A stretch of DNA of 32,522 nucleotides from an uncultured Porphyromonadaceae bacterium (lineage in GTDB: Bacteria; Bacteroidota; Bacteroidia; Bacteroidales; Muribaculaceae), in contig CAJKRG010000033.1 of the NCBI GenBank assembly GCA_905202215.1, forward strand, positions 1 to 32,522. Reading direction: 5' to 3'. Shown here in pieces: positions 8,398 through 15,840 of the stretch (positions are counted from its first letter, which is position 1; every line of letters starts with the position of its first letter). A program made the position numbers and the translations under genes. Under the pieces are notes generated by a model that was not told the DNA's origin, searched no databases, and worked only from the letters and a program-made list of their open reading frames with translations.

Positions 8398-11190
8398 TCA
8401 GAAGCGGATGCCGATGTTGAGATACATGCGGAATCCCTGGGCATAGCTGAATCGGTTGGGATAGGCGTTGCGGTCGTAGTTCTTCGTGTCGAGACGGCCC
8501 TGCTGGTAGGCATAGGTCACTACGTCCTTGTTGTTGAGAATATTGTTGAGGTTGAGGTTCACGTTCATGCTCACCTTGCGGTTGATATAGATGAGCTTGC
8601 CGATCGAAGCGTTGAGCGTGAAAGCGTTCTTGAGCTTGTCCTGGGTCGAGAGTTCCTCGATTTTGGCGATAAGTTCGCCTTCGGTGGGAGTCTTGCCGTC
8701 CCAGATGTCGGCTGTTGGCAGATCGGGGAGTGCCTCGTGGTATGCCGGGGCGAGGTTCACGTAGGCGTCGCCCTGCCATGTGGCGTTGATGTTGAAGAAC
8801 CAGTTCTTCGGAGCGGCCCAGTCGATGCCGAGGTTGGTTGCGAACTGGGGTGTCGAGCCGAGGTAGTAGTTCTTGAGATATACGGTCTGTGTGGTGTCGG
8901 GGTAGAGGCCGTTTTCGAATGTGCGGGTACCCTTGGGATTGTTCTTGTACTGGAAGCGCGAGTACATGCCGGCGAAAGAGGCCGTCACGCTCGGGGTGAT
9001 CTTGTATGCCATGCCGAGTTCGACGCCTTTGTATGCGCGTTTTACGCCCGACAGCACTACGTTGGTATATGTGGTGTAGCGTTCGTCGTAGAAGCCGTTG
9101 CGCTCGATGGCGTTGTCGACATTGGTGTAGAAGCCGGTGAGGCTGCCGCGGAAGCGGCGGTAGTTCCATATATAGGAGAGGTCACCAGAGAATATGCGTT
9201 CGCTCTGCACGTCGTCGACCACGGTGTTCTTCACACGCGGGGCGATAAATACGGCGTCGACCAGCGGAGCCTGTGTGCCGTACTGCACATGGGCGGCGAA
9301 CTGGTTGCGTCCGTCGAGCTTGTAGATCGCGCCGGCCTTGATGCTGGCGTTGTCGAAGCGGAGCATCTGGCTCTTGCCGAGCGAGTTGTTCGGTGCGCGG
9401 CCGTTGCGCATCTTGCCGTCGCGCTGGAACTGCGTGTAGCTCATCTGGATACCGTAGTTGATATCCCACTTCGGCAGGTTGATCACGTTCTGCAGCCATG
9501 CCTCGGCGCGGAGAGCGTAGATATTGTAGTCATATCCGAAGCGGTCGCCCTTGCCTACATGGCGGTTGGGATTGTCGAGGTCGTTCTGGAGGTTGCCCGG
9601 GGCGATGGCTATGTCGCGGTCGCTGAAGGGGTCGATGTCGAGCCAGAATTCACCGCCGAGGAGGTCGCGGATTGTCTTGTAGTTGGAGCTCTTGGTATAG
9701 TTGAAGCTCAGACCGCCCTGGAGCGAGAGAACCGAGTTGATGCGCGTGTTGATATATGTGTTGAACATCGCGTTGATCTGATGGTTGATACGGTTCTCCA
9801 TGATATACGACGAACCCTTGCGGTTGGGGTCGTCGGCGGCGAGACCTTCGTTCTGCACGTTGTTGAGGTAGTTGATCTGGTAGAGATCGTCCCATTTGAT
9901 CTGGCGGAAGGCCTCGTCGTTCTTCCACAGATTCATGTAGAGGTCATACTGCTCGCTGTTTTCGCCGTCCTCGCTCGCATAGTAGGAGGGCAGATAGCGG
10001 TAATATGTGGGATTGGGGTCGAGCGCCTTGTAGTAGTTGAGCGCGGTGCGGTTGTAGTATACCGAGCGGAATGCGGCGGCGGTGTTGACCGTCGTGTTCT
10101 CCTTCTTGTAAATCCAGTTGAGGATCACGGTGGGGTCGAAGGTTTCGGTGATACGTGCCGAGCGCTTCTTGCCGTCCTGATATCCCCAGTCGGGGTTATA
10201 GAGGTTTGATCCGGCCAGATCGTAGGCCTCCTGGTAGGTGGGGCGGCCTGTGGCACGCTGTGTCGGGCCGCCGAATGCGGTGAGCGTAAGGGTGTTGTTG
10301 GCGTTGATGAGCTTTTCTACCGAGAGGAAGAGGCCACCCGAGTTGTAGAATGTGCCTTCCATCACGCCTTCCTTGGCGTAGCGGCCGATGGCGCTCACGG
10401 TGTAGGCCCAGCCGTGCTTGTTGAGGCCGCTGGCATAGGTCACCATGCCGCGGAACATATAGTTTGAGTTTGTGAAGGCGACAGAGCCGTTGAAGCCCGG
10501 GGCGTAGAGGTCGGTGGTGGTGTTATAGTTCACCGAGCCGCCGATGTCGCCGAAGCCGTAGTTGGCTGCATCCATGCCCACTGTCGTGGTCTTGTTGCGG
10601 AAGGCGCGGCTGGTCATGCCCATCAGCGTCGAGAAGTTGAAGCGGCCGCGCACGAGGTCGTTGAACTTGATACCGTTGATATACACGCTCTGATACTGGC
10701 TGTCGTAGCCGCGGTAGCGGAAGTACATCGGGCCGAAGTTATACGAAGCGGTGTTGTAGTAGATATTGTCGTTGGCTCCGGTGAGAGCCGAAATGCTCTG
10801 GGCCGAGCTTTCGTCATCGTCGAGTACGGCCTCGTCGAATATCAGATCGGCGGCATCGCCGTAGAAATCCTCGCCGATATTGTCGGGTGTGAGGCGGATT
10901 TCGCCTACATTCACCGTGCCGGCGCCGATAGTGGCATCGATGCCGGCGCTCTGGTAGCCGTCGCAGCTCACCACGATGTAGGCGTCGATATTGTCCGGTG
11001 TCTCCAGACGGAACTGGCCGTTGAAATTGGTCGTCATGCGTGTGCCGTCAGCACCGACCGATACATAGGCGCCGCTCAGAGGGCTGCCCGTACTTCCGTT
11101 GACAACGACACCCACTACCGTGGCCGCCGACGCCAGCAATGCCGGCCATAAGGCCGACAGAAGTACCAGAATAAAAAGTCTTTGTCGCAT
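8398..11190 (-). CDS. TonB-dependent outer-membrane receptor with CarboxypepD_reg-like domain
   Basis: This 930-residue protein has a signal peptide (about residues 1-22) and a carboxypeptidase-regulatory-like beta domain (about 24-100, with GSPLSGAYVSVG and NFNGQFRLETP). A plug region follows at about 130-240. The rest is a long barrel-like region rich in alternating aromatic residues, ending in a terminal Phe (MYLNIGIRF), as outer-membrane beta-barrels do. The family imports large ligands with energy from TonB-ExbB-ExbD. It is first in an operon with two DUF5689 lipoproteins and there is no SusD homologue, so it is not a classical polysaccharide locus. A secreted endonuclease/exonuclease/phosphatase gene lies divergently beyond the transposase. 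Import of nucleic-acid- or phosphate-containing material is a reasonable guess, not shown by the sequence. Confidence 0.9.
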   Translation of the reverse strand: MRQRLFILVLLSALWPALLASAATVVGVVVNGSTGSPLSGAYVSVGADGTRMTTNFNGQFRLETPDNIDAYIVVSCDGYQSAGIDATIGAGTVNVGEIRLTPDNIGEDFYGDAADLIFDEAVLDDDESSAQSISALTGANDNIYYNTASYNFGPMYFRYRGYDSQYQSVYINGIKFNDLVRGRFNFSTLMGMTSRAFRNKTTTVGMDAANYGFGDIGGSVNYNTTTDLYAPGFNGSVAFTNSNYMFRGMVTYASGLNKHGWAYTVSAIGRYAKEGVMEGTFYNSGGLFLSVEKLINANNTLTLTAFGGPTQRATGRPTYQEAYDLAGSNLYNPDWGYQDGKKRSARITETFDPTVILNWIYKKENTTVNTAAAFRSVYYNRTALNYYKALDPNPTYYRYLPSYYASEDGENSEQYDLYMNLWKNDEAFRQIKWDDLYQINYLNNVQNEGLAADDPNRKGSSYIMENRINHQINAMFNTYINTRINSVLSLQGGLSFNYTKSSNYKTIRDLLGGEFWLDIDPFSDRDIAIAPGNLQNDLDNPNRHVGKGDRFGYDYNIYALRAEAWLQNVINLPKWDINYGIQMSYTQFQRDGKMRNGRAPNNSLGKSQMLRFDNASIKAGAIYKLDGRNQFAAHVQYGTQAPLVDAVFIAPRVKNTVVDDVQSERIFSGDLSYIWNYRRFRGSLTGFYTNVDNAIERNGFYDERYTTYTNVVLSGVKRAYKGVELGMAYKITPSVTASFAGMYSRFQYKNNPKGTRTFENGLYPDTTQTVYLKNYYLGSTPQFATNLGIDWAAPKNWFFNINATWQGDAYVNLAPAYHEALPDLPTADIWDGKTPTEGELIAKIEELSTQDKLKNAFTLNASIGKLIYINRKVSMNVNLNLNNILNNKDVVTYAYQQGRLDTKNYDRNAYPNRFSYAQGFRMYLNIGIRF

Positions 11191-11302
11191 ATTAAAGAAA
11201 TAATTGTGATTTTTCTCGGGTAAAGGCTATAAACTGTTTAAATTTTAAATCTTTGGTCTGAAAGAACGCGACACCCCGGATTTAAAGGGTGCTAAAAGCG
11301 GT

Positions 11303-11335
11303 CAAATTTAGTGAAAAAGCCCCCATACTTGCAAA
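11303..11335 (-). promoter_or_regulatory. Promoter of the TonB receptor operon
   Basis: On the minus strand a TAAATTTG box (11303-11310) is preceded by a TTTG (11332-11335) with a spacer of about 21 nt, matching the Bacteroidota -33/-7 pattern. The predicted leader of about 109 nt to the start at 11190 could hold post-transcriptional control, though I see no clear structure. Confidence 0.6.
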
Positions 11336-11405
11336 TAAAACAACGAAAATTTTTCGTGCCCACAGCCGTTCAGCGGCAGGAATAGAGGAGTGCCCGTCTT
11401 TTTAA

Positions 11406-11499
11406 CACCACAAGTCGCCCCTCCGGGGCTGTAGAGCGTAGGGAGTCCTGTCCCCGGGCGTTGCCCGGGGTTATCCACGAACGCCGTGCCTCCGGCACG
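11406..11499 (+). repeat. REP-like palindromic module 1 (forward)
   Basis: The module starts with CACCACAAG and holds three palindromes: A (GCCCCTCCGGGGC), B (CCCCGGGCGTTGCCCGGGG, 11452-11470) and C (CGTGCCTCCGGCACG, 11485-11499). Between B and C lies TTATCCACG (11471-11479), one base from the DnaA-box consensus TTATCCACA. Modules 2, 3, 4, 6 and 7 share this design. Confidence 0.85.
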
Positions 11500-11550
11500 A
11501 CCCCATGATAACCGGTTGACAGGCAGACTCCTCGACGTATACGGAATAAG

Positions 11551-11856
11551 GAGGTCGGAAGTATCGATCGAGGTGCGCGTGACGACATGTGCCGAGAGGC
11601 ATGTTAAGGAGGCTGAAGTCACTCACCGAGGCGTTTATAGCGACATGTACTGAGCGCGAGGATACGAAGGAGGCCGTGCCGGAGGTATCGATCGAGATGT
11701 GCGTGGCTACATGTGCGTCGAGGATGCGTAGGAGGCCGTGCCGGAGGTATCGATCGAGATGTGCGTGGGGACATGCGCGGAGGGTGAGTGGGTGAACGTA
11801 CCGGAGGCACTGACCGAGATGTGCGTGGCTACATGTGCGTCGAGGATGCGGAGAGG
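11551..11856. repeat. Tandem array of about 61-62 bp units
   Basis: About five degenerate units start near 11551, 11608, 11669, 11731 and 11792. The best copies (11669-11730 and 11731-11791) share GGAGGCCGTGCCGGAGGTAT followed by CGATCGAGATGTGCGTGG. Each better-preserved unit begins with a half-like version of palindrome C. The array lies between two inverted palindromic modules. Open frames through it encode only repetitive Arg/Cys/His-rich peptides and are not believable genes. Confidence 0.8.
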
Positions 11857-11951
11857 CCGTGCCGGAGGCACGGCAGTTGTGGATAACCCCGGGCAACGCC
11901 CGGGGACAGGGCATCCTACGCTCTACAGCCCCGGAGGGGCGTCTTGTGGTG
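11857..11951 (-). repeat. REP-like palindromic module 2 (reverse)
   Basis: This is a near-perfect inverted copy of module 1, in order C, DnaA-box-like, B, A. It carries an exact TTATCCACA on the minus strand (11878-11886). It ends 44 nt before the transposase start and abuts its promoter. Confidence 0.85.
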
Positions 11952-11958
11952 AAAATTT

Positions 11959-11989
11959 TTTGCATATTGCGCTTTAATGCTTATCTTTG
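11959..11989 (+). promoter_or_regulatory. Promoter of the transposase gene
   Basis: TTTG at 11959-11962 and TATCTTTG at 11982-11989 are 19 nt apart, an excellent Bacteroidota promoter. Transcription should start within a few bases of the ATG at 11995, so the mRNA is probably leaderless or nearly so. Confidence 0.7.
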
Positions 11990-11994
11990 CCATT

Positions 11995-12438
11995 ATGAGC
12001 AAAGTAACAGCATATTATCACATCGTTTTCTGCACAAAAGCCCGCGAAATGACGATTCCACTCGCCAACAAGGAAGACGTCTACAGATTTATATGGAAAG
12101 AAATCCAGAAACTGAATTGTAAGCTACTGCGGATCGGAGGAATACAGAATCATGTACATATGCTGATAAACCTGCATCCATCTGTTGCGCTTGCCAGGCT
12201 GATGCAGAATGTCAAGGGACGATCGAGTACCTGGATGGGCGACGATCTCAGGTTCAAAAACTTCAAGGGCTGGGCCGCAGACTATTATGCATGTACGATA
12301 TCGCCTGAAGCGAAATATAATGTATGCGAGTACATAAAAAACCAGGAAATGCATCATCTGGGGACATCGGTCGACGACGAATTCGCGAATATGTACCGTT
12401 TCGCCGATATCGAATACGATAGCCGCGACCTCAGATAG
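11995..12438 (+). CDS. IS200-like / REP-associated tyrosine transposase (Y1, HUH)
   Basis: The 147-residue product is a single-domain Y1 transposase. It has the metal-binding HUH motif (NHVHML, His53 and His55) and a C-terminal YxxxQ motif (Tyr113, Gln117, in EYIKNQEMHH), the expected catalytic tyrosine and metal-ligand glutamine. I chose the ATG at 11995 over an in-frame ATG at 11977 because the latter lies upstream of the -7 promoter box. The family cuts and rejoins single-stranded DNA at hairpins. The gene is bracketed by palindromic modules in opposite orientation (11857-11951 and 12450-12541), the arrangement described for RAYT genes and their REP sequences. No tnpB is present. The frame is intact, so the enzyme may be active. 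Confidence 0.85.
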   Translation: MSKVTAYYHIVFCTKAREMTIPLANKEDVYRFIWKEIQKLNCKLLRIGGIQNHVHMLINLHPSVALARLMQNVKGRSSTWMGDDLRFKNFKGWAADYYACTISPEAKYNVCEYIKNQEMHHLGTSVDDEFANMYRFADIEYDSRDLR

Positions 12439-12449
12439 CCTGTAATACA

Positions 12450-12541
12450 TCACAACCCGCCCCTCCGGGGCTGTCGGGCGTGGAGTGCTCTGTCCCCGGG
12501 CGTTGCCCGGGGTTATCCACGATTGACGTGCCTCCGGCACG
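12450..12541 (+). repeat. REP-like palindromic module 3 (forward)
   Basis: It has the same A-B-DnaA-box-C order as module 1, beginning with CACAA and ending with CGTGCCTCCGGCACG (12527-12541). The box reads TTATCCACG (12513-12521). It starts about 12 nt after the transposase stop codon. The stretch 12542-12686 is GC-rich, with degenerate scraps of similar sequence and no gene. Confidence 0.85.
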
Positions 12542-12686
12542 ACCCCCTGCGCTCCTCGTCACTGTGACGCCTCGGTGTATATTGTCCTCCGGGAGGCCCT
12601 GATGTGCTCCTGCTCTACGCCCCCTCGGCGCTGGGATGTCTCGGGGTATATCGTACCGGAGGCGCCCTTCGCCGGCTAAAAAATTT

Positions 12687-12717
12687 TTTGTGTGTTGAGA
12701 TTTTTTGCTTACATTTG
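12687..12717 (+). promoter_or_regulatory. Promoter of the endonuclease/exonuclease/phosphatase gene
   Basis: TTTG at 12687-12690 and TACATTTG at 12710-12717 are 19 nt apart. The predicted leader is about 24 nt. This excludes an in-frame start at 12604, which lies upstream of the promoter. Confidence 0.75.
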
Positions 12718-12744
12718 CGCTATCAGATACACCTTATCTCACAT

Positions 12745-13791
12745 ATGAAACACATCTCTACTATTATAGCTGTCGTAATGACGGCTTTAGCAGTTTTGCC
12801 TATGAGTGCTGCCGACAACCGCAAAGTGCAGGTTGCCGGAATCGCTTTCTATAATTTCGAGAATCTCTTCGACACTATTCCCAATAATCCCGAGGGTCGC
12901 GACGTAGAGTTCACCCCCGGCGGTCCGCGCCAGTGGGACAGCCGCAAATACAATGAGAAGGTGCATAACCTCGCCTACGCCATCTCGCAGTTCAAGACCC
13001 GCGTCACTCCTCTCGGCCCCGCTATCATAGGCGTGTCGGAGATCGAGAACCGCTCTGTGATGGAAGATGTCATCGCCCAGCCTGAGCTTAAGAACCTCGA
13101 CCTCGCCATCGTTCACCACGATTCGCCCGACGCACGTGGCGTAGACGTAGGCATGATCTACAACAAGCGCTACTTCCGTGTCGAAAACGTGACCAACCAC
13201 CGCCTCACCACTATTCCATACCGCACCCGCGACCAGATGTGTGTCGTCGGCTCGCTTCTGGGCCAGCGTATAGCCGTCATTGTCAACCACTGGCCTTCGC
13301 GCCTGGGCGGACAGGAGCAGTCGTCGCCCAACCGTGAGGCTGCCGCGGCTCTGAGCAAGCAGATTGCCGATTCGCTGTGGAACATAGACCCCGAGATCGG
13401 AGTCATAATAATGGGTGACCTCAACGACGACCCGCAGGACAAGAGCTGCGCCGTTGTTCTGGGTGCCAAAAAGAAGTCGAAAGGCGTCGAGGCTCACGGA
13501 TTCTTCAATCCCTGGTGGAGCAAGCTCGACCAAGGCATCGGAACTCTCGCATACAAGAGCCAGTGGAACCTCTTCGACCAGATCATCATATCCGGAAACC
13601 TCGTAAACGTGCCCGACGACCGCTGGCACTTCTACGAAGCCAAAGTGCTCAATTTCGATTTCCTCAAAGACACCGAAGGCAACCGCCAGGGCTACCCCAA
13701 GCGTACATACTCGGGCGGAAGCTATCTCGGAGGATACTCCGACCACTTCCCCACCGAAATCTTCCTCCGCCGCTACGTCGACGCCAAATAA
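12745..13791 (+). CDS. Secreted endonuclease/exonuclease/phosphatase family protein
   Basis: The 348-residue protein has a signal peptide (about residues 1-22, ending MSAAD) and one EEP-fold domain. Recognisable motifs in order are FYNFENLFD (metal-site Asn), GVSEIEN (catalytic Glu), VNHWPSR (His), MGDLNDDP (Asp and Asn) and GYSDHFPTEI (the terminal SDH/P catalytic motif). All key residues are present, so it should be an active phosphodiesterase or phosphatase acting outside the cytoplasm, for example on DNA, RNA or phospho-lipid headgroups. It faces away from the TonB receptor operon across the transposase. Exact substrate cannot be read from the sequence. Confidence 0.88.
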   Translation: MKHISTIIAVVMTALAVLPMSAADNRKVQVAGIAFYNFENLFDTIPNNPEGRDVEFTPGGPRQWDSRKYNEKVHNLAYAISQFKTRVTPLGPAIIGVSEIENRSVMEDVIAQPELKNLDLAIVHHDSPDARGVDVGMIYNKRYFRVENVTNHRLTTIPYRTRDQMCVVGSLLGQRIAVIVNHWPSRLGGQEQSSPNREAAAALSKQIADSLWNIDPEIGVIIMGDLNDDPQDKSCAVVLGAKKKSKGVEAHGFFNPWWSKLDQGIGTLAYKSQWNLFDQIIISGNLVNVPDDRWHFYEAKVLNFDFLKDTEGNRQGYPKRTYSGGSYLGGYSDHFPTEIFLRRYVDAK

Positions 13792-13811
13792 TATCCTGAC
13801 AGTCCACAACA

Positions 13812-13836
13812 GAGAGGGGATTCGCAACCCCCTCTC
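13812..13836 (+). terminator. Hairpin after the nuclease-fold gene, weak terminator candidate
   Basis: An 8-bp stem (GAGAGGGG / CCCCTCTC) with a 9-nt loop lies in the 71-nt spacer before the next gene. The following sequence (ATATTCATT) is AT-rich but not a clean T run, so partial termination or a processing site are both possible. Confidence 0.45.
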
Positions 13837-13868
13837 ATATTCATTAAACCAATTATAAATAAATGCGT

Positions 13869-15326
13869 ATGAAAAAACTTCTACTTTCAATGCTCGCAGT
13901 GGTCGGCCTCTCCGCAAGTGCTGCGGAAGTGACCGATGTTCTGTCGGTCACTTCGTTGTCAACAGATCCTAATTATAGCGCATCATCAACGAGCTACGCT
14001 ACGTATACTGTTACAGGTGAATCCGGAGCAGAATACTCGCTTCAATGTGCACATAACAAAGGAACTTGCATCCAGTTAAGAAGTACCAATAGCAATTCGG
14101 GAATCGTAGCTACTAAATCGCCCGGAAAGGTTGTAAAAGTAACAGTAGAATGGGCAGAAAATACGGCGAATAACCGTACTCTTAATATTTATGGTGGTGC
14201 ATCTGCCTTTGCAATTACCGGTTTATATGGTAACTCAGCTCCTTCGGTTGCCGGAACTATTGTAAAAGGTACTTCTACATCATTTGATTTTACAGATTAT
14301 CCTGAGTATATAGGCATGCGCAGTAGTAGTGGCGCAATGTATCTTACCAAAATTTCTATAACATGGGATATCGCTGATTCGAGCAAACAGCCTGCCGGTC
14401 TTAAATATGAGACCACAAACTATACTGTAGAACTTGGTGACGCTTTCACAGCTCCCGAACTCACTAACCCCAATGGTCTCGCTGTAACTTATACTTCATC
14501 GGATGAAAATGTAGCTACAGTTGCATCTGATGGTAAAGTTACACTTGTAGGTGTCGGTACCACTAAAATTACTGCTACCTCTGCTGAAACAGCAGAATTC
14601 AATGCTGGCTCAGCTTTCTATAATCTTACTGTTGTTAAGTCTTACAGCACCGTTGCTGAATTCTACACTGTAGGTGCAAACAATAAGGGTCTTATCGGTT
14701 TCGACCTCATCGTTACTTATGTAAATGGTGCTAACTGCTATGCACAGACCGAGGATGGAGAGGCTACACTGATCTATGGCTCAACAAGCTATGAAGTAGG
14801 CGACATCATTCCTGCAGGCTGGGAAGGTCAGTACGCTCCTTTCAACGGTCTTGACGAAATCAAGCCCGTAGGTACAATGCCCGCCGCTTCCGGCACAACT
14901 ACTTTTGTTCCTGCCGAAGTGACAAGCGTTTCGAAGGCAGACATGAACCGCGTGGTCGTTCTCAAGAACGTTAAGTTTGACGCTGCTACTGCTACCGGCT
15001 CTACAAAGACCAATTTTGATGGTACTGTAGATGAGGTAACATATACTTTCCGCAATAACTTCGCTGATGTCCCTTCAGTAGAAGCCGGTCTCTATAATGT
15101 TAAACTGGCAGTTTCGTATTACGTAGATAAAAATAATAACGAGACTCTCCAGCTCTATCCCATCGCATATACCGCTATCACCGAAACCGGTATCGACGAT
15201 GTTGTTGTTGATGAGAACGCTCCTGTTGAGTACTATAACCTGCAGGGTGTGCGCGTAGCCAATCCCGAAAACGGCCTCTATATCCGCCGTCAGGGCAACA
15301 AGGCCACCAAGGTCCTCGTGAAATAA
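13869..15326 (+). CDS. Secreted Ig-like (BIG2) protein with shared C-terminal tail
   Basis: This 485-residue exported protein has the signal peptide MKKLLLSMLAVVGLSASAA. I chose 13869 because MKK matches the signal of the LRR protein; a start two codons upstream at 13863 is equally possible. An N-terminal beta-rich domain (about 20-170) is followed by a bacterial Ig-like group 2 domain (about 175-255, VTYTSSDENVATV and GKVTLVGVGTTKITA). An OB-like region comes next (about 260-440). The tail (YNLQGVRV, GLYIRRQG, KATKVLVK) nearly duplicates that of the protein ending at 2533. The first part of the gene is more AT-rich than its neighbours. No separate promoter is visible, so it may be transcribed with the upstream gene. 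Function unknown; probably cell-surface. Confidence 0.8.
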   Translation: MKKLLLSMLAVVGLSASAAEVTDVLSVTSLSTDPNYSASSTSYATYTVTGESGAEYSLQCAHNKGTCIQLRSTNSNSGIVATKSPGKVVKVTVEWAENTANNRTLNIYGGASAFAITGLYGNSAPSVAGTIVKGTSTSFDFTDYPEYIGMRSSSGAMYLTKISITWDIADSSKQPAGLKYETTNYTVELGDAFTAPELTNPNGLAVTYTSSDENVATVASDGKVTLVGVGTTKITATSAETAEFNAGSAFYNLTVVKSYSTVAEFYTVGANNKGLIGFDLIVTYVNGANCYAQTEDGEATLIYGSTSYEVGDIIPAGWEGQYAPFNGLDEIKPVGTMPAASGTTTFVPAEVTSVSKADMNRVVVLKNVKFDAATATGSTKTNFDGTVDEVTYTFRNNFADVPSVEAGLYNVKLAVSYYVDKNNNETLQLYPIAYTAITETGIDDVVVDENAPVEYYNLQGVRVANPENGLYIRRQGNKATKVLVK

Positions 15327-15339
15327 TAATTAGAAAATA

Positions 15340-15433
15340 CGTGCCGGAGGCACGGTCATAGTGGATAACCCCGGGCAGCGCCCGGGGTTATCTGTCATAA
15401 AAAGACACACAGTCCCGGAGGAACGTCTTGTGG
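15340..15433 (-). repeat. REP-like palindromic module 4 (reverse)
   Basis: Order C (15340-15354), TTATCCACT on the minus strand (15360-15368), B, then an A variant built on GTCCCGGAGGAAC, ending CTTGTGG. It starts 13 nt after a stop codon, so hairpin C may also help end the transcript. Confidence 0.8.
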
Positions 15434-15447
15434 CGTCGTAGAGAGGC

Positions 15448-15514
15448 CCCACAAACCGTCCCTCCGGGACTGTGTGATGGCGGGGCTATCCACTATGACC
15501 TTGCCTCCGGCACG
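15448..15514 (+). repeat. REP-like palindromic module 5 (forward, shortened)
   Basis: It begins CCCACAAAC and has palindrome A (GTCCCTCCGGGAC) and an imperfect C (TTGCCTCCGGCACG). Palindrome B is missing, and the DnaA-like site is CTATCCACT (15486-15494). It faces module 4, forming an inverted pair. Confidence 0.75.
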
Positions 15515-15563
15515 TCGTATCGCGTTCGCGCGCTCATCGTCGGGCGTTTTTCGCGTATGAAAG

Positions 15564-15656
15564 TTGTGCCGGAGGCACAACGGTTGTGGATAACCCCGGG
15601 CAGGGCCCGGGGAGTCGGAACACCCCATAAGTCAGTCCCGGAGGGACGTTTTGTGA
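15564..15656 (-). repeat. REP-like palindromic module 6 (reverse)
   Basis: Order C (TTGTGCCGGAGGCACAA, 15564-15580), exact TTATCCACA on the minus strand (15585-15593), B, then A (GTCCCGGAGGGAC). The bases flanking C differ from other copies but still pair, as expected of a conserved hairpin. Confidence 0.8.
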
Positions 15657-15671
15657 TGTCTAAAACGCAGT

Positions 15672-15765
15672 CCCACAAATCGCCCCACCGGGGCTTCATT
15701 CCTCATGTCGGCCTATACCCCGGGCGCTGCCCGGGGTTATCCACAATCATCGTGCCTCCGGCACG
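15672..15765 (+). repeat. REP-like palindromic module 7 (forward)
   Basis: Order CCCACAA, A (GCCCCACCGGGGC), B (CCCCGGGCGCTGCCCGGGG), exact TTATCCACA (15737-15745), C (15751-15765). It pairs with module 6 in inverted orientation. B has a changed loop base relative to modules 1-3. Confidence 0.8.
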
Positions 15766-15823
15766 CCTCGTCCCTCGCCCCTCGCCCCTAACTTCTAATT
15801 TCTATCTCCTAACTTCTAACTTT
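15766..15823 (+). repeat. Heptamer arrays, CCTCGYC and CTAACTT families
   Basis: Two heptamer types run on from module 7: CCTCGTC/CCTCGCC units (15766-15786), then units like CCTAACTTCTAATTTCTA up to 15823. The second family is the reverse complement of the array at 2587-2611. Confidence 0.65.
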
Positions 15824-15829
15824 TTTTCG

Positions 15830-15837
15830 TACTTTTG
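15830..15837 (+). promoter_or_regulatory. -7 promoter element giving a leaderless GH3 mRNA
   Basis: TACTTTTG matches TAnnTTTG and lies 3 nt before the ATG at 15841, so transcription should start at or next to the start codon. No TTTG is seen at -33. Confidence 0.5.
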
Positions 15838-15840
15838 CGT

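Noticed and set aside
8332..10209. Very long open frame antisense to the TonB receptor; similar ones at 2946-3686 and 4098-5282 antisense to the lipoproteins
   Set aside because: These are codon-bias shadows of GC-rich genes: Val/Ala/Glu/Gly-rich, no domain, no signal, no promoter, while the other strand has clear protein families.
11551..11856. Possible CRISPR array
   Set aside because: Units are contiguous, degenerate and about 61 bp with no unique spacers, and no cas genes are nearby.
11471..11965. Open frames through the tandem array and modules
   Set aside because: They encode only repeating Arg/His/Cys-rich peptides dictated by the DNA repeat and differ in every frame.
12604..12744. 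N-terminal extension of the EEP-fold protein
   Set aside because: The extension covers the promoter (12687-12717) and would hide the signal peptide that begins at 12745.
11406..15765. Cluster of DnaA-box-like sites as a replication origin
   Set aside because: The boxes occur only as parts of repeat modules. There is no dnaA gene or AT-rich unwinding region between them.
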